From positions 31,526,001-31,590,000 of the forward strand of contig NC_134025.1 of the NCBI RefSeq assembly GCF_964204645.1: DNA of 64,000 bases, in the 5' to 3' direction. The DNA comes from Tubulanus polymorphus. Taxonomy: Eukaryota; Nemertea; Palaeonemertea; Tubulaniformes; Tubulanidae. Numbering within the stretch: the stretch's first letter is position 1; every line of letters starts with the position of its first letter. Under the pieces are notes generated by a model. It saw only the letters and a program-made list of their open reading frames with translations, did not search any database and was not told the origin of the DNA. The translations under genes were made by a program, and so were the position numbers. This document shows positions 10,263 to 23,299 of the stretch, piece by piece.

Positions 10263-11700
10263 TCTCTGATTTGATTTTTTCCTGTTGTCTGATATTCTAC
10301 AGCCAAGCTCAATACATGTACTACAATGTGAAAACACAAAATATGAATAATGATATCATTTTTGAGACTTCTTCAAAATAAATTTCAATTATACCTGCTT
10401 ATTAGTAGATTCTGACACGTGACTCTTAGGTTTTTCATGAGGAAATTTATCTGCATCATCAGTATCGTTTCCATCTTGATATCTGGTATTGTGTGACGAT
10501 TAACTCAATACTAACTACAACAACAATCTACTAAATAAACTTTTTTCAATCATAAGACTCTTCATAAAAACAAAATTCATCTAATTTCAATTTTACCTGC
10601 TTTATAGTCAATTCAGATTCATGACTCGGACCTTGAGGAATTAGCTCAATTCTCCCTGAACTCTGATGTTTTCCTTTCCTCTGGTTTTGAGCGTCTCTTA
10701 CAACAACAGTCCACTAGCTACAACAAAAATACATAAAAGTAACCAGTTTCATTGAGTCGACTGTTCCTGCAAAGAAATTCATGAGTTCAATTTACCTGAT
10801 TCATAGTCAATTTAGACACATGAGTTAGAAGAGAAAATTGCTCAGAACTTCAGTAACTTTTCGTATCTTCTTGAACTTTCTGTTTGATGTGGAGATTCCC
10901 CAGAGTACTTCGATTTCTGCGTACAGACACTGAAAGAAGTCCCGGATTGACGGAGAAATTTGTCGGCATCTCTGATCTGATCTTTTCCTGTCGTCTGATA
11001 TTTTACGGCCAACCACAAGCTCGATACTACAATGATAAAACACAAATATGAATAATGATATCATTTTTGAGACTCTTCTTCAAAATAAATTTAAATTATA
11101 CCTGCTTTATAGTCAATTCAGATTCATGACTCGGACCTTGAGGAATTTGCTCAACACTTCCTGAACTCTGATGTTTCCTTTCCTCTGTTTTGAGCGTCTC
11201 TCACAACAACAGTCCACTGGCTACGACAAAAATACATAAAATAAACATAACCATCTTCTTTAAGTCGACTGTTCCTGCAAAGAAGTTCATATCAAGTATA
11301 ATTTTACCTGATTTATAGTCAATTCAGACTCATGACACCTTAAATATTTCTAAACGACAACTGGAACAATCCTGAATGTTTCCTGTCGATCGTTTGGTAT
11401 TTTGTACTAGCCAACCAAATCAATACACGCTACAACAGGGAAATATGAAATACACGTAATACTAACTTACCGTCCTAGTTGAGAACATTCTTAGCTATAA
11501 CGAAATTCATAGCAATTTATACTATACCTGATTTATAGTCTTTACTAAGTGAAATTTCTCAGAACCTCAGGAACTTTTAGTATCACCTTGAACTTTCTGT
11601 TTGGGGGGTGGCGTGGAGATTCCTCAGTAGAGTACCTCAGATTTCTGCTGACAACAGACACCAATCCAACACTTCTCTTTCTGGTACTTTCATCTTTCTT
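10263..11700 (-). repeat. Six diverged 200-300-bp modules with exon-like edges
   Basis: A landmark tacctg-tttatagtcaattcaga-tcatgac recurs near 10391, 10597, 10795, 11100, 11308 and 11527. On the minus strand each module ends in a splice-donor-like CAG|GTAAA or CAG|GTATA, and several begin after an acceptor-like tract (tcacattgtag, atcattgtag). Near the 3' edges the frame is open (QGPSHESELTIKQ; THVSKLTMNQ; SHVSESTNKQ), but stops or small indels lie upstream in every module. This looks like a tandemly duplicated exon plus intron unit of an unknown, now decayed, gene. It could equally be a repeat that resembles one. Confidence 0.45.
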
Positions 11701-11984
11701 TTTCCTCTTGTTTTACAAATTGATATTTAACTATTTGACATTTTGATTTTTTTACCATCATAAAATTGATATTGTTTTACATCATAGTTATTTGAGATTG
11801 TACAAGGAATAATACATTCCTTAACGTTCCTTAATTTTAAACTTACAGCTGTTTGTAAATTCTTTCCACACACAAAGATGGCATGCTGCATGCTGATCAA
11901 TTTGTTTACCATGCGCATGGACACGCGGGTGTGCCAGTGCTGTTTAGTGCAATTGATGCGTTGGTGCAAGTGCATAGTGAGACA

Positions 11985-12120
11985 ACAAGTGCAGAGTGAG
12001 ACGTCAAGTGCGAAGTGGGACGTCAAGTGCAAATTTGGACGTCAAGTGCAAAGTGGGACGTCAAGTGCAGTGTGAGACGTCAAGTGCGAAGTGGGACGTC
12101 AAGTGCAAATTGAGATGTCA
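11985..12120. repeat. 20-bp minisatellite (gacgtcaagtgcaaagtggg)
   Basis: About seven imperfect 20-bp units with cores gacgtcaagtgc. Each unit contains a GACGTCA half-palindrome. Confidence 0.8.
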
Positions 12121-12539
12121 ACTGTTTTCACCAGTGTTTACGATGATCAACCATCTTTCTGAAGATGTTTAAAGCAATTTGAATTCTAACAGTTTTTTTA
12201 CACTGTCAGCTCACAACTTAGAAACTGGTTTACCTCATCATCAGAGTTTAGATGCTGACAATTTTATCACTGCTTAAGTGGAGTAATATAATCAAGTCAC
12301 TAACAATTCAGTTTATGTCACTATTTAATTGTCAATTCAAGAAGGGAAAGGGGGAAGGCATTAAACCTCAATATCACCCCAGCCTTAGGTCACTTACAAT
12401 TCAGTTTATGTCACAATTAACTTGACAATTCAAGAGGGGAAGGGAGGGATCACTAAATCTATATTTTAACACTAAACTTTCATCACAACCAATTGTTTTA
12501 GCAGTAATTTACCAACAGTGTTTTGTAAAATATAAATTT

Positions 12540-13125
12540 CATCAACACATTTTGAAGGTCATCAGTGTTGTAACACACTGACAATTCTGTTTATTAGTCA
12601 CGTTTCTACATGACAGTTGAAGAAGGAAGGAGGAGACTCCTAAACTAAATATCACTCCAAAACAGAGTGTATTAATCAACATGGCACAGCAAGCAGCAGT
12701 ATTAAAGGAGGTCATCAGTGTTGTAACACACTGACAATTCAGTTTGTTTGTCACGGTTCTACATGACAGTTGAAGAAGGAAGGAGGAGACTCTTGAACTA
12801 AATATCACTCCAAAACAGAGTGTATTAATTAACAACCAGGAGCAAGCAGCAGTATTAAAGGAGGTCATCAGTGTTGTAACACACTGTCAATTCGGTTTGT
12901 TTGTCACGTTTCTACATGACAGTTGAAGCAGGAAGGAGGAGACTCCTGAACTAAATATCACCCCAAAACAGAGTGTATCAATTAACACCCAGCAACATGC
13001 AGCAGTATTAAAGGAGGTCATCAGTCTTGTAACACACTGACAATTCAGTTTGTTTGTCACGTTTCTACATGACAGTTCACAACCTTCAGGTGCAAGGAAC
13101 CAAAGTGAAGCTATCAAACAATAGC
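12540..13125. repeat. Satellite S1 block, 153-bp monomer, about 4 copies
   Basis: This is the first block of the 153-bp monomer (landmarks gtgttgtaacacactgac, ttctacatgacagttgaag, gcagcagtattaaagg). It ends in a junction segment (acaaccttcaggtgcaagg onward) that recurs at about 16130 and 16970. More diverged relatives (cacttacaattcag, ttcaagaggggaagg) precede it at 12290-12450. Confidence 0.9.
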
Positions 13126-14545
13126 ATCTTTGAGTATAACACTTTTAAAATCCGTAATGTGATAATAATTTGCTGATACAATATATACAGAGAACCAACA
13201 CCAGCATTATTTCAATGATTCAACCACCACAAAGCTATCGATGGATAGCTGTTTTGAATATTTATACATTTAAAACGTAAAGTCGCAATAAGGACGATCA
13301 GGAAACATGATCAATCCCAATTCACCATTACAATATATACAAAGTACCAACACCAGCGACATTTCAAAGATTCAACCACCACAAAGCTATCAATGGATAG
13401 CTGTTTTGAATATTTTTATATTTAAAACGTAAAGTCGCAATAAGGACGATCAGGAAACATGATCAATCCCATTTCACCATTACAATATATACAAAGTACC
13501 AACACCAGCGACATTTCAAAGATTCAACCACCACAAAGCTATCAATGGATAGCTGTTTTGAATATTTTTATATTTAAAACGTAAAGTCGCAATAAGGACG
13601 ATCAGGAAACATGATCAATCCCATTTCACCGACATATATTACAATATATACAAAGTACCAACACCAGCGACATTTCAATGATTCAACCACCACAAAGCTA
13701 TCGATGGATAGCTGTTTTAGATATTTATACATTTAAAACGTAAAGTCGCAATAAGGACGATCAGGAAACATAATCAATCCCATTTCACCATTACAATATA
13801 TACAAAGTACCAACACCAGCGACATTTCAATGATTCAACCACCACAAAGCTATCGATGGATAGCTGCTTTGAATATTTTTATATTTAAAACGTAAAGTCG
13901 CAATAAGGACGATCAGGAAACATGATCAATCCCAATTCACCAATATTACAATATATACAAAGAACCAACACCAGCGACATTTCGAAGATTCAACCACCAC
14001 AAAGCTATCGATGGATAGCTGTTTTAAATATTTATACATTTAAAACGTAAAGTCGCAATGAGGACGATCAGGAAACATGATCAATCCCAATGACCGACAT
14101 ATATTACAATATATACAAAGTACCAACATCAGCGACATTTCAATGATTCAACCACCACTAAGCTATCGATGGATAGCTGCTTTGAATATTTTTATATTTA
14201 AAACGTAAAGTCGCAATAAGGACGATCAGGAAACATGATCAATCCCAATGACCGACATATATTACAATATATACAAAGTACCAACATCAGCGACATTTCA
14301 ATGATTCAACCACCACTAAGCTATCGATGGATAGCCGTTTTGAATATTTATACATTTAAAACGTAAAGTTGTAATGAGGACGATCAGGAAACATGATCAA
14401 TCCCAATGACCGACATATATTACAATATATACAAAGTACCAACACCAGCGACATTTCAATGATTTAACCACCACAAAGCTATCGATGGATAGCTGTTTTA
14501 AATATTTATACAATTAAAACGTAAAGTCGTAATGAGGACGATCAG
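13126..14545. repeat. Satellite S2 block, about 160-bp monomer, 9 copies
   Basis: The landmark agctatcgatggatagct, a near-palindrome, recurs about every 155-160 bp, together with acaatatatacaaagtacc and aaaacgtaaagtcgcaat. Copies differ by point changes and a variable gaccgacatatatt insert. Further S2 copies lie at 16200-16830 (four) and 17050-17345 (two). Confidence 0.9.
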
Positions 14546-16130
14546 GAAGCAAAACTCGCCAAAACTCAATATCACCCCATAACAGAGTGTATTAATTAAC
14601 ACGCAGCAGCAAGCAGCAGTATTAAAGGAGGCCATCAGTGTTGTAACACACTGACAATTCAGTTTGTTTGTCACGTTTCTACATGACAGTTGAAGAAGGA
14701 AGGAGGAGACTCCTGCACTCAATATCACCCCAAAACAGAGTGTATTAATTAACACGCAGCAGCAAGCAGCAGTATTAAAGGAGGCCATCAGTGTTGTAAC
14801 ACACTGACAATTCAGTTTGTTTGTCACGTTTCTACATGACAGTTGAAGAAGGAAGGAGGAGACTCCTGCACTCAATATCACCCCAAAACAGAGTGTATTA
14901 ATTAACACGCAGCAGCAAGCAGCAGTATTAAAGGAGGCCATCAGTGTTGTAACACACTGACAATTCAGTTCGTTTGTCACGTTTCTACATGACAGTTGAA
15001 GAAGGAAGGAGGAGACTCCTGAACTCAATATCACCCCAAAACAGAGCCAGCAGCAAGCAGCAGTATTTAAGGAGAATGATTCTTGATGTTATAATGTTTA
15101 ATGTGATAATTTTTATTATAATAATGTTTAATGTAATAATTCAAGAAGTTCATGGAAGGTGGTAAGAATTAACACGCAGCAGCAAGCAGCAGTATTAAAG
15201 GAGGTCATCAGTGTTGTAACGCACTGACAATTCAGTTTGTTTGTCACGGTTCTACATGACTGTTGAAGAAGGAAGGAGGAGACTCCCGCACTCAATATCA
15301 CCCCAAAACAGAGCCAGCAGCAAGCAGCAGTATTAAAGGAGGTCATCAGTGTTGTAACGCACTGACAATTCAGTTTGTTTGTCACGTTTCTACATGACCG
15401 TTGAAGAAGGAAGGAGGAGACTCCTGCACTCAATATCACCCCAATACAGAGTGTATTAATTAACACCCAGCAGCAAGCAGCAGTATTAAAGGAGGCCATC
15501 AGTGATGTAACACACTGACAATTCAGTTTGTTTGTCACGTTTCTACATGACAGTTGAAGAAGGAAGGAGAAGACTCCTGAACTCAATATCACCCAAAAAC
15601 AGAGCCAGCAGCAAGCAGCAGTATTTAAGGAGAATGATTCTTGATGTTATAATGTTTAATGTGATAATTTTTATTATAATAATGTTTAATGTAATAATTC
15701 AAGAAGTTCATGGAAGGTGGTAAGAATTAACACGCAGCAGCAAGCAGCAGTATTAAAGGAGGTCATCAGTGTTGTAACGCACTGACAATTCAGTTTGTTT
15801 GTCACGGTTCTACATGACCGTTGAAGAAGGAAGGAGGAGACTCCCGCACTCAATATCACCCCAAAACAGAGTGTATCAATTAACACCCAGCAGCAAGCAG
15901 CAGTATTAAAGGAGGTCATCAGTCTTGTAACACACTGACAATTCAGTTTGTTAGTCACGTTTCTACATGACAGTTGAAGAAGGAAGGAGGAGACTCCTGC
16001 ACTCGATATCACCCCAAAACAGAGTGTATCAATTAACACCCAGCAGCAAGCAGCAGTATTAAAGGAGGTCATCAGTCTTGTAACACACTGACAATTCAGT
16101 TTGTTTGTCACGTTTCTACATGACAGTTCA
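14546..16130. repeat. Satellite S1 block with higher-order structure
   Basis: About ten S1 monomers of 153 bp (51 codons). Two monomers carry a nearly identical, roughly 100-bp AT-rich insert (about 15072-15170 and 15629-15725) in place of the usual gtgtattaatt segment, giving a 557-bp higher-order repeat. Minus-strand frames of 154-178 residues run through because 153 is divisible by 3. Confidence 0.9.
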
Positions 16131-17345
16131 CAACCTTCAGGCGCAAGGAACCAAAGTGAAGCTATCAAACAATAGCATCTTTGAGTATAACACTTTTAAA
16201 ATCCGTAATGTGATAATAATTTGCTGATACAATATATACAGAGAACCAACACCAGCATTATTTCAATGATTCAACCACCACAAAGCTATCGATGGATAGC
16301 TGTTTTGAATATTTATACATTTAAAACGTAAAGTCGCAATAAGGACGATCAGGAAACATGATCAATCCCAATTCACCATTACAATATATACAAAGTACCA
16401 ACACCAGCAACATTTCAAAGATTCAACCACCACAAAGCTATCGATGGATAGCTGTTTTGAATATTTTTATATTTAAAACGTAAAGTCGCAATAAGGACGA
16501 TCAGGAAACATGATCATTCCCAATTCACCGATATATATTACAATATATACAAAGAACCAACACCAACGACATTTCAAAGATTCAACCACCACAAAGCTAT
16601 CGATGGATAGCTGTTTTGAATATTTATACATTTAAAACGTAAAGTCGCAATAAGGACGATCAGGAAACATAATCAATCCCAATTCACCGACATATATTAC
16701 AATATATACAAAGTACCAACACCAGCGACATTTCAATGATTTAACCACCACTAAGCTATCGATGGATAGCTGTTTTGAATATTTATACAATTAAAACGTA
16801 AAGTCGTAATGAGGACGATGAGGAAGCAAAACTCGCCAAAACTCAATATCACTACAAAACAGAGTGTATTAATTAACACCCAGCAGCAAGCAGCAGTATT
16901 AAAGGAGGCCATCAGTGTTGTAACACACTGACAATTCAGTTTGTTTGTCACGTTTCTACATGACAGTTCACAACCTTCAGGTGCAAGGAACCAAAGTGAA
17001 GCTATCAAACAATAGCATCTTTGAGTATAACACTTTTAAAATCCGTAATGTGATAATAATTTGCAGATACAGTATATACAGAGAACCAACACCAGCATTA
17101 TTTCAATGATACAACCACCACAAAGCTATCGATGGATAGCTGTTTTGAATATTTATACATTCAAAACGTAAAGTCGCAATGAGGACTATCAGGAAACATA
17201 ATCAATCCCATTTCACCGACATATATTACTATATATACAAAGTACCAACACCAGCGACATTTCAATGATACAACCACCACAAAGCTATCGATGGATAGCT
17301 GTTTTGAATATTTATATATTTAAAACGTTAAGTCGCAATAAGGAC
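16131..17345. repeat. Mixed junction, S2 and single S1 satellite block
   Basis: Order: junction segment, four S2 copies, one S1 copy (about 16840-16965), junction segment again, then two S2 copies. The repeated junction-S2-S1 order shows that the composite unit duplicated as a whole. Confidence 0.85.
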
Positions 17346-19395
17346 GATCAGGAAGCAAAACTCGCCAAAACTCAATATCACCCCAATACAGAGTGTATCA
17401 ATTAACACCCAGCAGCAAGCAGCAGTATTAAAGGAGGCCATCAGTGTTGTAACACACTGACAATTCAGTTTGTTTGTCACTTTTCTACATGACAGTTGAA
17501 GAAAGAAGGAGGAGACTCCTGCACTCAATATCACTCCAAAACAGAGTGTATCAATTAACACCCAGCAGCAAGCAGCAGTGTTAAAGGAGGCCATCAGTGT
17601 TGTAACACACTGAAAATTCAGTTTGTTTGTCACGTTTCTACATGACAGTTGAAGAAGGAAGGAGGAGACTCCTGCACTCAATATCACCCCATAACAGAGT
17701 GTATTAATTAACACCCAGCAGCAAGCAGCAGTATTAAAGGGGGTCATCAGTGTTGTAACACACTGACAATTCTGTTTGTTTGTCACGTTTCTACACGACA
17801 GTTGAAGAAGGAAGGAGGAGACTCCTGAACTCAATATCACCCCAAAACAGAGTGTATCAATTAACACGCAGCAGCAAGCAGCAGTATTAAAGGAGGCCAT
17901 CAGTGTTGTAACACACTGACAATTCAGTTTGTTTGTCATGTTTCTACATGACAGTTGAAAAAAGAAGGAGGAGACTCCTGCACTCAATATCACTCCAAAA
18001 CAGAGTGTATTAATTAACACGCAGCAGCAAGCAGCAGTATTAAAGGAGGTCATCAGTCTTGTAACACACTGACAATTCAGTTTGTTTGTCACGTTTCTAC
18101 ATGACAGTTGAAGAAAGAAGGAGGAGACTCCTGCACTCAATATCACCCCAAAACAGAGCCAGCAGCAAGCAGCAGTATTTAAGGAGAATGATTCTTGATG
18201 TTATAATGTTTAATGTAATAATTTTTATTATAATAATGTTTAATGTAATAATTCAAGAAGTTCATGGAAGGTGGTAAGAATTAACACCCAGCAGCAAGCA
18301 GCAGTATTAAAGGAGGACATCAGTGTTGTAACGCACTGATAATTCAGTTCATTTGTTACGTTTCTACATGACAGTTGAAGAAGGAAGGAGGAGACTCCTG
18401 CACTCAATACCACCCCAAAACAGAGTGTATTAATTAACATGCAGCAGCAAGCAGCAGTATTAAAGGAGGTTATCAGTGTTGTAACACACTGACAATTCAG
18501 TTCATTTGTCACGTTTCTACATGACAGTTGAAGAAGGAAGGAGGAGACTCCTGAACTCAATACCACCCCAAAACAGAGTGTATTAATTAACATGCAGCAG
18601 CAAGCAGCAGTATTAAAGGAGGTCATCAGTGTTGTAACACACTGACAATTCAGTTCATTTGTCACGTTTCTACATGACAGTTGAAGAAGGAAGGAGGAGA
18701 CTCCTGAACTCAATACCACCCCAAAACAGAGTGTATTAATTAACACCCAGCAGCAAGCAGCAGTATTAAAGGAGGCCATCAGTGTTGTAACACACTGACA
18801 ATTTTGTTCGTTTGTCACGTTTCTACATGACAGTTGAAGAAGGAAGGAGGAGACTCCTGCACTCAATACCACCCCAAAACAGAGTGTATTAATTAACATG
18901 CAGCAGCAAGCAGCAGTATTAAAGGAGGTTATCAGTGTTGTAACACACTGACAATTCAGTTCATTTGTCACGTTTCTACATGACAGTTGAAGAAGGAAGG
19001 AGGAGACTCCTGCACTCAATACCACCCCAAAACAGAGTGTATTAATTAACATGCAGCAGCAAGCAGCAGTATTAAAGGAGGTCATCAGTGTTGTAACACA
19101 CTGACAATTCAGTTCATTTGTCACGTTTCTACATGACAGTTGAAGAAGGAAGGAGGAGACTCCTGAACTCAATATCACCCCAAAACAGAGTGTATTAATT
19201 AACACGCAGCAGCAAGCAGCAGTATTAATGGAGCCCATCAGTGTTGTAACACACTGACAATTCAGTTTGTTTTTCACGTTTCTACATGACAATTGAAGAA
19301 GGAAGGAGGAAACTCCTGAACTAAATAACACCCCATAACAGAGTGTATTAATTAACACCCAGCAGCAAGCAGCAGTATTAAAGGAGGTCATCAGT
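17346..19395. repeat. Satellite S1 block, about 13 copies
   Basis: This is the longest S1 run, with a third copy of the AT-rich insert at about 18186-18282. On the minus strand it gives frames of 272 and 383 residues made of a 51-residue unit (core NCQCVTTLM, FNTAACC, LLQLSCR). The changes between copies alter amino acids freely (W/C/M, K/E, A/T), there is no start or splice context, and the other strand is also partly open, so I do not call it coding. Confidence 0.9.
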
Positions 19396-20505
19396 GATTT
19401 TTAGCAGTAACTGACCAACAGTGTTTTGTAACACTTAACTTTCATCGCCACCAATTGATTTAGCAGTAATTGATCCACTTTCACTTCACTTTTATCATAG
19501 TTTGTAATTCGCTGCATTCAATGAGCAATTTCAATTTTTTTTCTATTGAGGAAACCACAGCAAAAAACTAAATGTATACAAACAATGAGTGTCTTATTTA
19601 ATTGTTGATGAGAGAGGAGAGAGAGGAGGCATGTACACCTAACACAACGTTTAAAACTCAATATCACAACCAAAACAGAGTTGAATGATAGCAAGCATCA
19701 GCAACATCAAGTTTTCAAATAAGGAAGTAATCAGTATTGTAAGTCACATCTATTTGACAATTCAAGAAGGCAAGGGAAGGAGAAGAGACTCCAAAACTCA
19801 ATATCACCCCTAGAACAGAGTGGAATGAGCAACATGCAGTAGCAAACAACAGTATTTGCCGTAGTAGCAAACAACAGTATTTGCCGTTTTTAAAGGAGAA
19901 GAAAGGAGTATCTTCTGTATTTGATACTCGTTTGATGTCATAGCAAGGCCATTACCGGGAGTTATAGAGAACAAAAGGAGAAGCCATGCAACCAGAAGAT
20001 TTTAATTGTCTATGATTTTGATATTGTATATAAAAATGGCACGATATATCACCTCGTAGCAGAGGAAGGAGGTAGAACAACCGCAAGATCAGTACATCTA
20101 TCAATGTTTCATTACATGTATCATTGTTTCAAGACACCAACTTTCAGTGTTTTGTAAGACTTAACTTTCATTACCACCAATTGATTTAGCAGTAATTCAT
20201 CCACAGTGTTTTGAAACTCGTAACCTTCAGATTTGTGTCTTACTTATTTCGTGATGAGAGAGGAGAGAGAGGAGTCTTGTAGGAAATGTAGCCATACACC
20301 TATCAAAGCTTTTTTACAAATGCAAATCAGTTTGTTCGAGACTATGGACGTTTGTTGCTGGAGGAGACAAACTGTATTCCAAATTGAAACCCTTTTAGTT
20401 TTTAGCTTTTTCTCAGAGAGATCGAACCCACACGACGTCTGGCAAAGGCTTCAAACATTTTGATAACTGTTCGCGTAGAGCCAATGATAAAACCAGCATT
20501 TATCA
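19396..20505. other. Degenerate satellite edge
   Basis: Diverged pieces of S1 continue (aacaacagtatttgccg twice, ctcaatatcac, gagagaggagagagagga twice, ccaattgatttagcagtaat twice) and then fade. A 76-codon plus frame at 20233-20463 has no support. Confidence 0.5.
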
Positions 20506-21500
20506 TCATCAAACCAGAGCTGAAAACTGCAAACCAGTGAGGGGAAGTATGCACAATCATTGAGATGATTGTTCATAGCTGCAACCAATGGAGTGAACTG
20601 TGACCAGTGAGGGGAAATTAATTTTCAAACCAGTGAGGGGAAATGAGCTCAACCAATGAGATGATTGTTCATAGCTGCAACCAATGGAGAGAACTGCAAC
20701 CAGTGAGGGGAAAGTATGCACAATCAATGAGATGATTGTTCATAGCTGCAACCAATCAAGTGAACTGCAACCAGTGAGAGGAAATTAATTTTCAAACCAG
20801 TGAGGGGAAATTAGCTCAACCAATGAGATGATTGTTCATAGCTGCAACCAATGGAGAGAACTGCAACCAGTGAGGGGAAGTATGCACAATCAATGAGATG
20901 ATTGTTCATAGCTGCAACCAATCAAGTGAACTGCAACCAGTGAGAGGAAATTATTTTTCAAACCAGTGAGGGGAAATTAGCTCAACCAATGAGATGATTG
21001 TTCATAGCTGCACAACCAATCAAGTGACAACCAGTGATGGGAAAGTATGTACAATCAATGAGATGATTGTTCATAGCTGCAACCAATGGAGTGAACTGCA
21101 ACAAGTGAGGGGAAAGTATGCACAATCATTGAGATGATTGTTCGTAGCTGCAACCAATCAAGTGACAACCAGTGATGGGAAAGTATGTACAATCAATGAG
21201 ATGATTGTTCATAGCTGCAACCAATGGAGTGAATTGCAACCAGTGAGGGGAAAGTATGCACAATCGATGAGATGATTGTTCGTAGCTGCAACCAATCAAG
21301 TGAACAGCGACCAATGAGGGGAAATTATATCTCAAACCAGTGCACAATCAATGGGATGATTGTTTTTGGCTGCAACCAATGGAGTGAACTGCAACCAGTG
21401 AGGGGGAAGTATGCACAATCAATGAGATGTTTGTTCATAACTGCAACCAATGATGGTCAAGCATATTGCAAACCAGTAATGGTAAAGTTTACTCAATCAT
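20506..21500. repeat. Tandem array of 70-100-bp units (caaccagtgaggggaaa)
   Basis: Alternating modules recur about ten to twelve times with variable spacing: caaccagtgaggggaaa, gtatgcacaatcaatgagatg and attgttcatagctgcaacc. Some units carry an extra ttaattttcaaaccagtg module, which makes the array composite. Confidence 0.9.
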
Positions 21501-21970
21501 TTACAAACAAGTGATAGTTAAATACACTTGCAAGCTAACAGATCAGAGATCTCAGGAAGCAACGTCAATCCAATCCTTATTTCTTGACATATGATATAAA
21601 ATGCTCTTCAGCCTGTGACAAAATGTCTTCGATGTTATATGCTTATTACTATATGCTTAACTAGAATCTTCTTTCAAATATCAATTCAAAATGAGGAGGG
21701 ACTTATCTAATGTAATGGTATCAATGCTACGAATGTATGTGAAAAGTGAAAAGTAATAGTTTGAAACTAAGATTGAATGCATTCATTCTGTTGTATTGAA
21801 TAAAGTGAGATCCGATGAAAATTATGAAAAAAAGAAAAAAACAAACTATCTACAAATTTACAATATTTACAGAAAATTAAAAAGAGAAATAAAAACTACT
21901 ATTTACAAATTTACAATATTTACAAGAGAAATAAAAACTACTATTTACAAATTTACAATATTTACAAGAT

Positions 21971-22001
<31 letters not shown>

Positions 22002-23290
22002 GGAGAGTGAGGAGAGAGAGAGGAGGGAGAGGAGGAAGGATGAAGGAGAGGGGTGAGAGGAAGAAAGGAGAGAGGGGAGAGAGTTAGTGGGTTAGAGAAA
22101 GAGGAAGAGAGAGTTAGTGGGTTAGAGAAAGAGGGAGAGAGTTAGTGGGTTTGAGAAAGAGGAAGAGAGTTAGTGGGTTAGAGAGAGAGAGGGAAAGGAT
22201 AGAGAGAGGGAAAGGATAGAGAGAGGAGAGGGAAAGGATAGAGACAGAGAGGGATAGAATAGAGACAGAGAGGGAAAGGATAGAGAAAGGTAGAAAAAGA
22301 AGGGGTGATAAAAATGATAAAACATATGATAAAAACAATAAAACATATGGGTAAAAACGGTTAAAAAGAGGCAGTTTAACGTCATACCACAGGACAAATA
22401 GATAAAAATCACTGATAAAATGTATCGATAAAACGTATTGTTTCAAAGAGGCAGTTTCACGTCGTACCACAGGACAACTTGTAAATAGAGGAACACTAGC
22501 TATACTACTTATATGTTACTAGGTACAGTATTTTAGACAATTCTATAAAATTGTATAATTATTTCAACCTCTTCAATACCAAATATCAATTCGACAAAAA
22601 GTCATCTTTGAAAACGTTCGTATGAAATAAAACAACAAAACATAACGTAGCATTGAATTAATATTAATGTTATCAGAAGCTGAAAATCTGAAATCAACCA
22701 TCAGCCATAAATGAGGAGGCGGGACTAATGCAATGAAATAATATCAATGCTCCAAACTTATAGGTTAAAATCTTGTTAAAACAAAAGATGCAACAAGTGA
22801 TATCAGGATCAAACTTAGATTAAATGCATTCATTCTGTTGTTTTGAATATTGAAATTATTCAATAGAAATAAAAATATTGATTATCAATTAAATCTATAT
22901 GAAAATCTGCACTAAAATAGTTCGATTTGATGTATAGATTTTATGAAGTTTAGAAAATCAAAAACATTTAAGATTATATTTGAAATGTATAAATAATCAT
23001 TAAAATCCAAAGTTAAAGAGATATCTCAAAGATAATTTACAAGTAGAAATCAAAATCAATAAAAGAATCTAAAAAGAAAGATAATATATATGATATATAC
23101 AAATAAAAAGCTATTTAAAAATTTACAACATGTACAAGTACGGATAAAATTTGTCGATCAATTTGATGAAATATTCTATATTTGTCAATCATAATCGGAA
23201 CCCAAGTGATTTCAGAATGGAATAACTGGGCCAGGCCAATCACTCACTCGATGATCATCAATTACTGGTACTACACAAAATAATAATGCC
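21501..23290. other. AT-rich intergenic DNA with a GA-rich tract
   Basis: The region is AT-rich with small local duplications (ctatttacaaatttacaata twice or more at 21845-21965). A purine-rich tract runs from 21965 to 22290 and includes gttagtgggtttgagaaag-like repeats. The minus-strand ORFs over the GA tract are low-complexity artefacts. The segments at about 21640-21800 and 22690-22850 (atgaggaggg, tgcattcattctgttgt) are diverged copies of each other. Confidence 0.6.
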
Positions 23291-23299
23291 GCCTATTAT

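Noticed and set aside
12542-19391. Long minus-strand ORFs (up to 383 aa) over the S1 satellite
   Set aside because: They exist because the 153-bp monomer is a multiple of three. Copies differ freely at amino-acid positions, there is no start or splice context, and the opposite strand is also partly open.
22114-22470. 118-aa Leu/Ser/Pro-rich ORF
   Set aside because: Complement of a GA-rich simple-sequence tract.
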